From Elmis aenea (Eukaryota; Arthropoda; Insecta; Coleoptera; Elmidae): 64,000 bases of DNA. Each line of letters starts with the position of its first letter. The first letter of the stretch is position 1. This document shows, one piece after another, positions 46,365 through 58,442 of the stretch. The stretch lies in NCBI GenBank assembly GCA_947652605.1, contig OX393579.1, forward strand, positions 40,058,970 to 40,122,969. Direction: 5' to 3'. The notes beneath the pieces are model-generated. The model had not been told where the DNA came from and did not search any database. It worked only from the letters and a program-made list of their open reading frames with translations. Made by a program: the position numbers and the translations under genes.

Positions 46365-47003
46365 TTATTTCCGCGGAGGTGGTCCTCTTTTGGGTTCATG
46401 TACTGCGACCTATTGGTCTATTGTACCCTCTGGTGATGGTCACTTAAAGGAGTCCTGTGTTTTTCAAAAACTCCAAGATTTTCTTTAAGGGTGTTTTTCT
46501 TAATTCTTCTTGGTTGGCTCTTTCCATCCCCAGAAGTCTACGCCGATAGGGTGTGAATCCTTCACACTGGCATAATACGTGGAGGAGTTTCTTCTTCTTC
46601 ACCACATCCTCTGCATAATTATGTCGGTCTCTGAGATCCCTATTATGTAGAAGTGTTTGTTTAGCCCACAGTGACCTGTGAGGAGTTCTGTGGTTGCTCT
46701 GATGTCTGCTCTGCTCATCCTGAGCATATCTTCTATCTTTTCTTTTGAGACCATTGACAGATTAGCCTTGGAATGGGCTTGTCCTGCAACTTTTTTACAA
46801 TGAACATTATGCCCCCGTATTAATATGTCATTAAGATACCGCTTGGCTGTTCCATAGGATGTACCAACTGCGGGTTCTGGTCCGAAGAAAGGTGTCTCGC
46901 TGCCAATTTTGGCTAGACGATCTGCCTTTTCGTTCCCTGGTTTGTTAGTGTGACCTGGGCACCATACCAGTTTAAGATTATTCCTGCTTCCCAGCACGTT
47001 CAC
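46365..47003 (-). pseudogene. RNase H-bearing LINE tail, copy 2
   Basis: The frame is open from NVLGSRNNLKLVWCPGHTNK at 47003 through PGNEKADRLAKIGS and GPEPAVGTSYGTAKRYLNDI, then SKANLSMVSKEKIEDMLRMS and LLTGHCGLNKHFYI. It is damaged after ISETDI, where an insertion changes the frame just before the cysteine tail. It is the same family and orientation as copy 1 but starts about 65 bases later, so the two truncations are independent. PGHT.KPGNEKADRLA matches the RNase H core. Confidence 0.88.
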
Positions 47004-47004
47004 G

Positions 47005-47064
47005 GTTCAAGAAAAAAGTACCGGTTCGTTCCGGTTTTTGTTTCAGTTCGGTTCAGGTTCCCTG
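47005..47064. repeat. Probable hAT end with GGTTC subterminal repeats
   Basis: The stretch carries several copies of CCGGTTCG, TTCAGTTC and GGTTCAGGTTC, and its complement begins CAGGGAACCTGAACC, like the tip of an hAT element. The other end is missing where the LINE copy begins. Confidence 0.4.
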
Positions 47065-47494
47065 TAAAAAGTTATATTGGGTTCATCTAATTGTCAGCTA
47101 AAGGTTTTTTAAAGGGTAATTTTATAAAATGCGTAGCGATTTAAGAAGTCGCCTTAAGAAATGTGTATCAGGGCTTCGATGAATTACATCATACAATTGG
47201 ACCTAGAATAACTTCGACACCGTTTTGTTTTATTTTTGTTGTTGTATAGAGCTGGCAATTTTTTAATTTCAAAAATTAATTTTTCTGTGTCGATGACACT
47301 ATTCGATGGAAAAAAATCACTTAAAGATTTATTATCAGATGTCTTTAATGTTATATTAATAGGGACGAACGTTAATTTGAAGGTTCTAACACAACTGTTT
47401 AATTTGACAGTTCGTTCACAACTGTTTCATAATACCATAACAGAGTATTGCAAAGGAGAGCGATTATGTAGAAAAACGACATATCAGGTACCTA
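47065..47494. other. No recognised gene
   Basis: An open frame on the plus strand from 47236 runs on into the palindromic element that follows (translating its tip as IQGVPDYISRMGIS). It has no family resemblance and is probably fortuitous. Confidence 0.4.
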
Positions 47495-47496
47495 TA

Positions 47497-49005
47497 CAGG
47501 GTGTCCCAGATTACATTTCCAGAATGGGGATCTCGCTTATTGTAAGAGATACAGGTTTGTTTAAATTAGATGCATTTTTCCTTAGTATGAGAGGAGCCAC
47601 AATCAATTTTTGAAAGTACAAAATTCGTCGTGCTTCAGATGTTATAGCAAAAAATATGAAAATGTCTAATTTCTTTTTTCTTTCATAACTTTTTTGTCTT
47701 AATCGTTAGAGCAATTTTATTTGTACTTTTTTAAGGTACTTTTTAATGGAGAATTTAACTGTCATTTTAGATTTTTTTTAACATCTACCATTTTTGAGAT
47801 ATTACCCCTAAATTCATTTTTTCTTATGGGCCGCGAAGTTGACTATGAAATTGTTAAATGTGCTTTTTTTCTCTTTTAAATAAGATATTACTTGCTATAC
47901 CTATTTTTATAAACGAGTCACAAAATGAAAGAAAATCGTATTTTACCCATGACTTATCAAGCTATCTATGAAAATAAAAACAAAAAACAACTAATTAAAT
48001 GTCAAATGACAGTTACTATTTGTTTGCGGTATCATTTATTAGAATTTTATAGTATTGTTGTGTAATTCGATAGTCTTTGTAACAAATTTGTTATCATATA
48101 ATTATGGGCACATTTACAACTAATTAAAAAAATTTAATGTTGAAATGCTACATACTTTACAATAGAAACTGTGCAAAATAGATAATTCTAATTCTTAATG
48201 GATTTGTTTTGGATTTTTGGTTGGTTTTTCGAAGAAACCATATTTTTTTAAATTTATTTCCAAATTTCTCTAATTACACACTCTTCGTTGCCTTTTCTCA
48301 AGATATAGCTCTAAGTATATTCGCTCAGCTTCTAGACAGCTTTTAAAGTAAAGAATGTAGCATCTCAACATGTACAACTTTTCGGTATTTTTAAATGTAG
48401 CCATCATTATAACAATTACTACAAAGACTATCGAATTACACAACAATAATATGAAATTCTAATAAATGATACCACAGACAAATAGTAACTGTCATTTGAC
48501 ATTTAATTAGTTGTTTTTTGTTTTAATTTTCATAGATAGCTTGATAAGTCATGGATAAAATACGATTTTTTTTCATTTTGTGACTTGTTTATAAAAATAG
48601 GTATAGCAAGTAATATCTCATTTAAACGAGAAAAAAAAAGTACATTTAACTATTCCATAGCCAACTTCGCGGCCCATAAGAAAAAATGAATTTAGGGGTA
48701 ATATCTAAAAATGGTAGGTGTTAAAAAAAATCTAAAATGACAGTTACATTCTCCATTAAAAAGTACCATAAGAAGGTACAAATAAAATTGCTCTAACGAT
48801 TAAGACAAAAAAGTTATGAAAGAAAAAAGAAATTAGACATTTTCATATTTTTTGCTATAACATCTGAAGCACGACGAATTTTGTACTTTCAAAAATTGAT
48901 TCTGGCTCCTCTCATACTAAGGAAAAATTCATCTAATTTAAACAAACCTGTATCTCTTATAATAAGCGAGATCCCCATGCTGGAAATGTAATCTGGGACA
49001 CCCTG
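47497..49005 (-). mobile_element. Palindromic CAGGGTGTCCCAG element, copy 4 (1509 bp)
   Basis: The left end is CAGGGTGTCCCAGATTACAT, the right end is its complement, and TA lies on both sides (47495-47496, 49006-49007). It has the same length as copy 1 and the same arm, loop and orientation. Blocks such as TTTGCTATAACATCTGAAGC and GTAACTGTCATTTGACATTT are shared. It contains the same helix-turn-helix fragment with its own mutations. Confidence 0.92.
48210..48371 (-). pseudogene. Transposase HTH fragment in the loop of copy 4
   Basis: From the ATG at 48371 the minus strand reads MLRCYILYFKSCLEAERIYL, then ELYLEKRQRRVCN, a stop, and RNLEINLKKYGFFEKPTKNP. It aligns position by position with the loop fragments at 12662 and 13792. 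The stop lies at a different place from that in copy 1, so each copy decayed independently from a common intact frame. No catalytic part follows. Confidence 0.66.
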
Positions 49006-49007
49006 TA

Positions 49008-51453
49008 TTTTTAATTGAATTTTATATCTCAATATATTCAATTTGCTGTTGCTTTTTGAAACACTTTAGTTATTGTAATAATCGACTGGAATGTTTTTAA
49101 AATCAAAAAAGAGAGTCAAAACAAACGATATGTATGTCAAATAGTTAGAACGTTTAAAGGAAATAGAAAAGTTAGCAATAAAAAAAACGAACGTCTTAGC
49201 GCAAAATTTGATATTTTTAATTGCATATTAAAAAGTTACTACAAGGAAATTTTTACCAAACTGTAAATAATTTATAAATAAAACAGTTATAGCAAAAAAA
49301 CGAAAAATATATTTTTCTGATTTTTTCAATTTTATCGCAAATTGCTAGTTCTATTTTGATATTTACCAGCATAAAATGTAGAAACTTTGTTTAAGACTCT
49401 GCCTCTGGTATTTAGCGCGATCCCTACCGTGAAACTCGGATTTCAACCAGCCTTTATACTCATAATTTTAATTGATCACTTAAATAATTTAAACTTTTAT
49501 CTATAAAATATAGCAACTTTGTATTTATATTATGATCAGGCGCATAAGTGGTTAAAACTGAAATCCAAGATATGTTATATGTGCGTAAGTCTTAGGCCAT
49601 AAAATCGAGTTAATAGTGAAACGTAATATGATAGTTGATAACTGATGTTGTTCTATAATTTTATATGTAGAATATGCAACCTACGGTGCTATAATAATTA
49701 AACGTTATATCGGTGGATTTCAAACTATCGTAACATGCAAGTGAGTTGCAAAAAAATGAGCGTTCCCATGATAAATATAATGGGGCTCATAAACTGCTTA
49801 CTGCAATTAGTAAAAGATACCTTGATAAGTTAATGTCTTGTATCATTATCAACAGGAGCGAACTGTATAATATATGTACTCGTAGATGTTACAGTGAAAT
49901 TTAAGATCGACTCTAGACTTTCTGGCCCATAGTTATCATTTCGTAGGAACACTAATGTCAACCTTTTGGAGGCCCTGGGCCAATTTTAAAATAATGTAAT
50001 TTTATTTTACTACTGGAAAATATTATACTTACGAATCGTTTCTGAATTAAAATCCATGTTAAAAAGTTTGTTTTGTATAACCTAAAGCTCGTTTAAAAGA
50101 TTGAGATCATTTTCATCAACAAGAAAATTTTATTACAATAAAATACTATATTTTTCAATTTTAAAAAGGTCCAGAGACTCGAATAGTACTTTTTTAATAG
50201 ACAATAGAACTAGAACGTACGCGAAAACGTAGCAGCGCCACAAATGCGTGCAAGTCGCAAAGCTGAGCTTTCTTGAATAAATAAAAGGTGGCGCAGGCGT
50301 TGTTACACTTTATTTCGCCTTATTAAGTAATGCGTTTGCGCCTGACAATTCAGAGCCATGGTTTAAGCACCCTTGACAAGCACTATACTCGAAAGCCGAA
50401 TTATTGTAGATTAAACTCTTTAAAGTAATGTAGCAATGGTTCTACTAAAAAAAAAAAAAATACTTGACACACTAGAAAAAGTCGGAAAATTAAAATACCT
50501 ACCTAGTTTTAGACCTTAAAAATCTTGTTCAATGACAAGTGAATTTTTGATGAAAAGGTATTTATATATTTCGCCTAAATTTTAAGACAAATTAAAAAAA
50601 TAAGTTACATTTATTATTGGCTATTAGTATGAAGAAAGTATTGTGATCGCGAAAATGTTCGAATGTGATATTTCGACAGATTCACACGTTTTGAGGTCCC
50701 TCGAACACGTTTTGACTATTTCCGCGATAACGTCCTTGAGTGGGAGAGTGTGTGTTAGACGTTAAAATTGTATATTTTTGACATAACTTATCGATAGAGC
50801 CTTTAAACTTATTATACAAAGTGCATTTATTTGATTTTCTAAATAATAGCTAATATACAGGGTACTTAAGTTGTAACGTTAATTTAAAATTTAGGTTTAG
50901 TCTATATTGGGATATTGGGATCTATGAAAAACCCCAATAACTTTTTGTTGTAAAATAAAGAGAAATATGCTTTGGAAAACATTATGATATACTAAGTGCA
51001 GATCTCAAATTTGTATTGCCATGGGAAATGGGCAACACTTGAACGGATGTTGTAATTTAGATTCAATAATAATAGTAACTGAAAAATCATAAATTATTAT
51101 GAAATGTAAAAAATGTCTTAAATTATTTAAGTTTTTTTTGTATTTAATTTAGTACAGCTAGTTTATTTGTGTGATGTTTTGTTTTGTTTTCCAATGGCCA
51201 CTTTGATTAAGCCTAATAAATACAGTAATATTGTAATATTTTACTTATTTTTAAAGATAAACCTATCAATCCATACATCAATGAAACTTTTAAAAAAATC
51301 TCTTTTTAATCGTGTCATAGCCGACTACAACCCGTATTAAAAATAAAAAAGTTGATGTTAAAATAACGAATGAAGGTGGGTGAAATTTATTAAAAAATTT
51401 CAAATCTAAGCAAAAAAGTGTCCTGATAAAGTCAAGAAATATTTTGAGTATGA
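49008..51453. other. No gene in 2.4 kb; one unpaired element end
   Basis: TA-CAGGGTACTTAAGTTGTAA at 50858 looks like a left element end without a partner. A locally GC-rich stretch at 50215-50375 contains GCGCCAC and GTGGCGC about 60 bases apart, and an A-run lies near 50448. No coding signal is visible. Confidence 0.45.
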
Positions 51454-51461
51454 TTTTCAAT

Positions 51462-52677
51462 CAGGGTTGAGCAGATTTAAATCAATTGATTTAAATCACG
51501 ATTTAAATCATGATTTAAATCAAGTGATTTTTTTAAAAATCATTGATTTAAATCAAGTGATTTAAAAAAAAATTATCAATTTAAATCACAGATTATATGA
51601 GTACAATATAATATTTATAATAAAACAAAATTGTATTACTACATATTAGTAATTAAATACACGAAATGGTGAATAAACCATATCAATTTGCTCTTGCAAA
51701 GTAATATTCATTGCGGAAATGCAATAATTCAAAAAATAAATGCAAGTTTTTGACGTTAGCGAAGTGAACAGTCAGTTTTTTCAATTTCCACGGCACTCTA
51801 TTGCTTCAATAACGATTTGAAGAAAAATGTCGAATATCTCGAAAAGTATGAGTTTTGGGTATAGGACATACTTAACAAAAAATGAAGCTCTTTTAAAGAC
51901 GAATTCGATGACATAAAAAAATACAGGGATTTGCATTTGAAAAATCGAGTTACGAGCTTCTGAAAATCATGGAAGTTGCCACCTGTTTATAAACACCCCT
52001 GTATGTGTGATTCAAATTTTTTCATATCGGGGGAACAGAGAAATTTTTTCTGCATGTCCATACCAAATTACAACTCTGTACTTCAAAATAACTTCAGGAG
52101 AACTTTTTAAATAAAGACTTAAAACCTTGAATAATTTAGAAAATTATTTTTTTTTTACAACGCCGTATAAAAACCTGTAGTATTTTATATTGATGCAAAG
52201 CTAAAATTAAGGCGGTTAAAAAGTATTAAATAAAAAATTGGGTGTTGTATTTGAAATATAAGAGTTGCTATTAGTTCCAGAAAGGTGACTCACCCTGTAT
52301 ATTTGAAAATATTTTTATTGTGTGTTTAGAAAAAAACTGTATAAAATAGCATTTGAATCAACTTCATATCTCAAGCCGTTTATCGACCGATCCCGCACTA
52401 ATGACACCCTGTATATAATTAATTAAACATCACCATTTAGCACTGATTTTTTCAAAATTCTTAATCATTATATTTAATTTTTCATTTTGACAAAAATTCA
52501 CCAATGAATTTAATATATTGGTTATTAAATATATTAGCACAAAACAGAAATAACATGTGAATATGTCACTAAATTCAATAATATGGTACATTTGATTTAA
52601 ATCAAAAAAATCTGATTTAAATCAAATAAATCGATTTTTTTGATTTTTTTTTTAAATCATGATTTTTATCCACCCTG
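51462..52677. mobile_element. hAT-type element with TGATTTAAATCA repeats, perfect 8-bp duplication
   Basis: The element begins CAGGGTTGAGCAGATTTAAA and ends TGATTTTTATCCACCCTG. TTTTCAAT is duplicated perfectly at 51454-51461 and 52678-52685. The first and last 100 bases consist largely of the self-complementary unit TGATTTAAATCA. Inside are unpaired CACCCTGTATA ends near 52292 and 52405, probably relics of older insertions. No transposase is readable. Confidence 0.92.
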
Positions 52678-52685
52678 TTTTCAAT

Positions 52686-53085
52686 AAGCAAGTTATAAAC
52701 AAAAATTGAAAAGTCATGTTGTTGTTATTTATGAATGACGCAAAAACGATTAACCTTTGTTCGAGTTTTTTTTTTATATAGCCTATTATATCTAGAATAC
52801 TTGCTCTAAAATAATAGATCATTCTGACTCATTTGATCAACTCTGTATCTCTTACCGTTTACGAGATCCCCATGGTGTTGTCGATAACTGGGACACCCTG
52901 TATTGTTATGGCGAAAGTCATTTGGTGGCGACACCAATTTATTAATGCATTGGAATTCAAAGTTACCTCTAGTGAGTGTCGTATTATATAAATACATGAC
53001 TTATTATTTTTATTTTGGTAGTTTCTAGTTGATCTGCAAAACGTACATGGAAAATAATAAAAATACCCTTCAAACTTATGTGCCA
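52686..53085. other. Unpaired end of a CAGGGTGTCCCAG-type element
   Basis: Bases 52835-52900 read TCTGTATCTCTTACCGTTTA, then ACGAGATCCCCATG and GGGACACCCTG before TA. This parallels the right tip of the 1509-base family (TGTATCTCTTATAATAAGCG, AGATCCCCATG). No other arm is near, so it is a diverged or truncated relative. Confidence 0.6.
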
Positions 53086-53930
53086 TGTAAAACTCGAATA
53101 GAAATGAAATATAATAACCTGTTTAATTTTAATGTACGAAACCGAAAACGTTTAACGAAATTAACCGAAATTTCTACAAGAACGAAAACGACAACGAAAT
53201 TATTATTTTTCGTTTAAGAACGACAACGAAATAAATAGTTCCTAAAACCGGTTTTAATCGGTTTTATCATTACAAATTTAATTTTTATTCATTGAACACA
53301 AACGCAAATTTACCGTCTATGCTAGGAAGACTCCACTCCACAAGGCAGTAAAAAATCTCTTGAAATAAGTGAGCTTCACTTTTCTCCATATAATTACGTG
53401 AATATGTATTAACAACTTTATTGTTTATAATTGCAATTTCGTGCAACACAAGTAACGGTAGGTTCAGGTATTCTCTCTTTCTAATTTTTTGATTGAATCA
53501 TTGGATGATTGCCATTGGATCATTGGATAAAAGTACAAAATAATCACGCCAAATTTGTTTTATTTAAAGGCGAACTATGCTGATTTACATATTACATACG
53601 AAGTATTTTTAATCTCAATATGTAATCGAATATTCGTATAATTGAGGTTTCATCGTATTTATAAAGTTGCATTTTGCGATCGTTCTTTAGAAGTTTCTCT
53701 GCTCTGAATTTTGTAAAAAGAAGGTGATGCCTAAGAAAAAATAGGTTCTCGACTTGGTGACTAAAAAATAAAACAAACGGTAAAACCGGTTTTAACCATT
53801 ATTAAATTTTGGTTCACGAAAACTAAAAGGAAATTTTATGGGTAGGAACGTAAAGAACGAAAACGAAATTCTCGTTTTCGTTTCGATCAAAAACGAACGA
53901 AATACTTCTCGTTGTTAGCCCCTGATTTAA
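53086..53930. repeat. Remnant with GAACGAAAACGAAA repeats, probable hAT
   Basis: Clusters of ACGAAAACGA and CGTTTTCG occur at 53135-53235 and 53800-53910, each next to AAACCGGTTTTAA. The right edge TTAGCCCCTG resembles an hAT tip. No matching CAGGGGCTAA end was found on the left, so that end is lost or lies in unrecognised sequence. Confidence 0.5.
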
Positions 53931-53982
53931 ATAATTAAATGTTAATTTTGCTTATAATTATTTTTTCTAAATCAATTTCTAC

Positions 53983-54802
53983 TAGGGTTTCTTTCCCGGG
54001 ATCCCGGGATCCCGGTCCATTTTAAGCTATTTTTTATTTCCCGGGAAATGCTTTTTGTCCCGGGAATTCCCGGGATTTTAAAAAAGTGTTGTTTTCGTTT
54101 ATTTTGTGCTATAAGATTTTGTAATACTATTATAACTTATCAGAATTTTATGCTTTTAATGTCTTTACTAACAGTAAATTATGGAAAAACTTCAAAATAA
54201 TTTTTCTCTTTTAGTATGGCGCAAAGAAGCCCGGTCTCCATTACAAAGTTAATATCTTCAAAATACTTTTACAGTTTTATTTTTGTGTACCCTGATAATT
54301 CAAAGCAAAATAGCTTATAAATGAAATTTTATTGATAATAACGATGTTTCTTTGCTGCTAGATGCTCTCAAGACAATTTCACGTACATCAATAGAGACTT
54401 AGAGAGCATTTTATGCAGCAGAACTTTTTGTTAATAAATTAAGAAAAAGACTAATTGACTGAAGCACAGATCACCTTTGTTTTCTTAAATCACATTACAA
54501 AAATTCATTGTAAAAATTATATTATTGTATTCATAAATATGAAACTGCAATAGAAAGGTTATAATTCCCAAATGTATGTTTCTCTCACCAATATTATTGA
54601 ATTATTTATAATAATCATGGAGCAAAATGTATTACATATATGATTTGGAGTTGTTTTTAAGTAATAAACCGCTCCGTTAATTTTTTGGGTTATTTATTTA
54701 AAAATATTGACATAAGTTATTACATCCCGGGATCCCGGGACAAAGGCCGATTTCTTCCCGGAATCCCGGGACAAGCAAAATGGTCAAATATGAGAAACCC
54801 TA
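53983..54802 (+). mobile_element. hAT element remnant, TAGGGTTTC ends with CCCGGGAT repeats
   Basis: The left end TAGGGTTTCTTTCCCGGGAT and the complement of the right end TAGGGTTTCTCATATTTGAC share nine bases. Both ends are rich in ATCCCGGGAT and TCCCGGGAA. Flanks ATTTCTAC and ATTTTCTAC look like an old 8-base duplication with one extra T. The C-terminal end of a transposase is present on the plus strand. Confidence 0.82.
54350..54490 (+). pseudogene. hAT transposase dimerisation-domain fragment
   Basis: The plus strand reads LLDALKTISRTSIE, a stop after one more residue, then RAFYAAELFVNKLRKRL, another stop, then STDHLCFLKSHYK. The hAT dimerisation motif typically reads TS.ESERAFS.AG....KLR.RL....L..LCFL, so family and domain are clear despite two stops. 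The rest of the transposase has been deleted or has decayed beyond recognition. Confidence 0.78.
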
Positions 54803-55468
54803 ATTTTCTACGTTGATAAAATTAACTAATTCATCAATTTTTAAAGAACTTTTTGCTTAGAATTTTAATGGCATTTTATTGAACCGACGTTTAGTTATTA
54901 TAAACATTAACACATATTAACATATAAACTATTATCATTTGTTTACTGATGTAATAAAAAATATACGAGATTACATACGAATTCAGCAAATATGTTTTAA
55001 GTAAACAGTATTGCTGTTGTGTGAAATTAATTGCAAAGTGTAAACAGCAACATTTAATGTTTAACATAATGTAACAACGATTTTAATAAGATATGAATTT
55101 ATAATTTCTGCCAAATTATAATTCGCTGTAATGGAATCAAATATCTACACTTATTAAGCTACGAAAAAAACATTCGTATTTATCGGTATTCCGAGTTATT
55201 TTCTTGCTCTATCATTAAAATCTCTGCTCATTTATTCTTTGAAATGGCATGAAACGTCTGAAGTGTTTAGTTATCTAATAAATTTTATAACAAGCTTAGA
55301 GGCCTTTTACAGTCAATCACATATGACAGTTTTGTGCGGATTATGAGGTTTTTACCCTTGAAATGTACCATAAGAGTATGTTCTATTTATATTTACATTC
55401 CGACAATAGTAAATCGCTAAAAGCCAAAATTGTGATTGATAGTAACAAAAGAGTAGAGAGCTTTACTA
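54803..55468. other. No recognised feature
   Basis: Anonymous AT-rich sequence following the hAT remnant. Confidence 0.4.
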
Positions 55469-56075
55469 ATTGTAAGGTCACGGCCCTCCTCATCAACATA
55501 GTGAGTGAGTGACCTCAACGGAAGGAAGGAAGGTAGGGGAAGGCACATCAAGAAGGCTGCAGAAAGCAGATTTAAGTTTATACTAGCACACCTCTGCAGT
55601 TCTCGGCATTTGACTCAGCGCGCGCGTATCGTGAGGTGGTCTCTAACATTCTGGTGCGAATAGCGTATGTACAAGTTATTACCTGCAATACAGTTAGCCT
55701 CGATTTTGGACTGAGGATATCCAGGCAACCTGGGTTAATTGTACCAAACGGATTCGTGCCCCTTTACGGTGCTCGTGTTTTTTTATTATTGGGTAAGTTC
55801 ATTTGTTTTTAAAATTAGTTTAAACCGCTCGGCGATACGTGAACTAGGTAACTGTATGAGTAATTATTTGTACAAATTTGAATCAGTCATTGATTGTTCA
55901 TCGTGTTTCGTAACATTTCGAAATTAAGCGGCCGATGAAGCAATGACATGTCGCGAAACTAGCCTTTTAAATTAAACGAAGATTAACAGAAGAAATTGAA
56001 AAACTTCTTGGTCTAACCAGAACAAGACTAATAACATTGAGTGATTTTGTTCGAGCATGGCAAAAAATTATTTTA
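55469..56075 (+). other. GC-richer block: possible LTR/leader or host 5' exon, unresolved
   Basis: Bases 55480-55750 are distinctly less AT-rich than the neighbourhood. The segment 55469 to about 55692 starts TGTAAGGTCACGG and ends CTGCAATACA, which would suit a short LTR with TGTA...TACA tips. Downstream lies GGGTAAGTTC (55792), a good splice donor. From about 55983 a short frame reads LTEEIEKLLGLTRTRLITLS then DFVRAW, which has the look of an LTR-element gag start but no decisive motif. No second LTR, primer site or flanking duplication was found. Confidence 0.28.
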
Positions 56076-56549
56076 TTAATTTTTTGTACAATTCAAATTT
56101 GCTTGTTTTCGTTATGCCTTTCGTGACACTGTTTTTCTCGCAAATGACAACCCAGTTTTTAATTTTTTGAGAAGTAGGTACCTACATTTATTTATCCAAA
56201 TAGTAATAAGGTTTTTCTTAGTATATTATATTATATTTAAATGAAAAGTCATCAATTTATCACAATAAAATAAACTAAGAGTGACGAATTCCAAGCACAA
56301 AAGTTTAAATCACTCCTCAATTTAATTCCATGACCTTATCTAGCTCTAAAACTCATGTGATGTTCTTGAAACTGTATTGAATAGCAATTTTAAGTTTTAA
56401 TCATCTTCAAAATCTGCATTGTTGGGATGATCTTAACGGGCTATTTAAATGTTGCTACAGAAAAGTATAGTGTAGTTGCTTTGGGGAAGTGCAGTATTTA
56501 TTTAATAAACCTTCTCTTCCTCATCCATTTATACGAGAATATCCCCTAT
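56076..56549. other. No recognised feature
   Basis: Anonymous AT-rich sequence with no supported feature. Confidence 0.4.
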
Positions 56550-56959
56550 GCTAAGTTTGTAAAATAGGCTATTTTTTGCCGAATTCGTAAAATAGGCAAA
56601 GCGTTTGCCGAGTTCGTAATATAAGCAATACTAATGCTTAGCACGTGAAATACTTGTGAGTGTATACACTTACTACTAAATGTATTCACCTGCTAATAAC
56701 GGCTAAATGTATAATTTGGCATTTAAAAAACTTTGACCAACCTTTAACCTGATCCTCTATTAGTGATGAGGTTAAGGTTAAAGATTAGTAAAAGTGCTTT
56801 TTATGCCTTATCTATTTTGCTAATTAGGCCAGTGCCGAATTTACATACTAGGCATATTGCTTATTTCACAAACTCAACAAACGCTCTGCCTATTGCACGA
56901 ATTCAGCAAAAAATTGCCTATATCACGAACCGGGAAAATTCACTAATTCTGCATAACAT
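56550..56959. mobile_element. Palindromic MITE with GAATTCGTGAAATAGGC arm repeats, copy 2
   Basis: Repeats GCCGAATTCGTAAAATAGGC and GCCGAGTTCGTAATATAAGC occur on the left, and the inverted forms TTGCACGAATTCAGC and GCCTATATCACGAACC on the right, ending TAATTCTGCATAACAT. The centre TTTAACCTGATCCTC matches copy 1 at 44359-44858. The outermost 25 bases or so of the left arm are missing. Confidence 0.77.
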
Positions 56960-58440
56960 ACTTGTACCTATATGTATAATTCATTGGATTTTTGACGAAC
57001 CTTTTATTATGTCTTCCTGCCATTATTTAGCCCTCAATAAGAATTCATTTAAAACTTTCGTTTTTTTGCTTAAGTAACTATAATGACAAACAAATATACG
57101 TGATATTATTACAAGAATGACAATCATTGTTAGTGCTAAAGCAAGTGCTTGAACATTTTGAAGAAAGATGTGTATCTTCGTTACCAAAAACAAAAACAAA
57201 CCAATAACATCATCACAGGCTAAATGTGGTTTTTTGGAAACAATAAATTCAGCAAAGAAATTGGGTTATTTCATTTGAACTATTTTTAAAATTAATATAT
57301 AAACATGCATGCATATAAAAAAAATGCTTTGGTATGAAAGAAAAGTAGGTTGTTAGGTTGTCATTAAAACTGATTCGCATATCGATAAAATTGAAAACAA
57401 AAGAGAAAGAAGTACAAGATAAAACACAAAACATTAGCTAATCTTTTACTAAAGCTATTTTTTCGTTGAATCCTTGTCTTGTAGATGTAAGCGTTTGAGT
57501 CATTTTTTCTCACTCTGGATAGAATAGATTCATCCAATATATGAATATTGCTGCAGATGTTTGTGTGCAAAATAGGCACTTGTTGATCGCTGCACATGTG
57601 AGGTGTATAATACTGCGATAATTCAATAAGGATAGTTTATTACCCATATAATAAGCAAGGTAGATAAGTGGAATTTAAAATGATTTGTCCTTTAGCAATA
57701 ATCATCACATTTAAGTGTGCAATATATCCTGCGTCCTACATAAAATTCAAAAGGTTTTGTCCTTTTAACAAAAACATTTTTTACACGCGATGTTAAATGC
57801 TTCCTTCTACAACCAAGGGCTTCACACCGTGATATATTAGGTAATAAAAAACGCGTGTATAATGTTTTATGGCTTCTCGATTATAGTTATTCAATTTATG
57901 TTAAATTTTTATCGACGCATAGTTAAGTTACATAAAAATGTTGGCGCATAGCAAGTATGTTTTGACGATATTGTCAGTTCTGTTATTTGTTGTGAACTTA
58001 AAGCAGGTACGAATATTGTGTTTAGAATTGCCAACTCACCGTTTATGTTTGCAAAAATTAGACTGCAATGATCACTGCGGATAAAAAATATGAGAAATAA
58101 TAAGCAAAAACAATTTAAGACATTGAAAAACAATTTTAATACAATAATAGACGTACTAATTTTGTTTTATGTTGAATTACTTATTACTAGTAACAGTATA
58201 AGCGATATTAGGATGTGCAGTTGTTTTTCAAGGCACTACAGATTTTTGACAAAACGGTGTTTTGCAAGTTTCTCAATTTTCAGTTACTAAAAATTAATAT
58301 TTATAACATTGTAGACACAGAAGTTTTTTTCTTTACAAAAAACCTAAATGCACTTTGTTTCTAAAATAACAGGGGGAGATATTATACAACTTTTAAAATT
58401 TTACTATTGAAATTGCTATGTTGCGTGATCCAATTTTGTA
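56960..58440. other. No recognised gene
   Basis: No element end or coding region is recognised in about 1.5 kb. Confidence 0.4.
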
Positions 58441-58442
58441 TA

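Noticed and set aside
47236..47613. 125-codon plus-strand frame
   Set aside because: Its end is the translated tip of the palindromic element at 47497 (the same IQGVPD stretch appears in the frame at 39298-39492). The front has no resemblance to any family.
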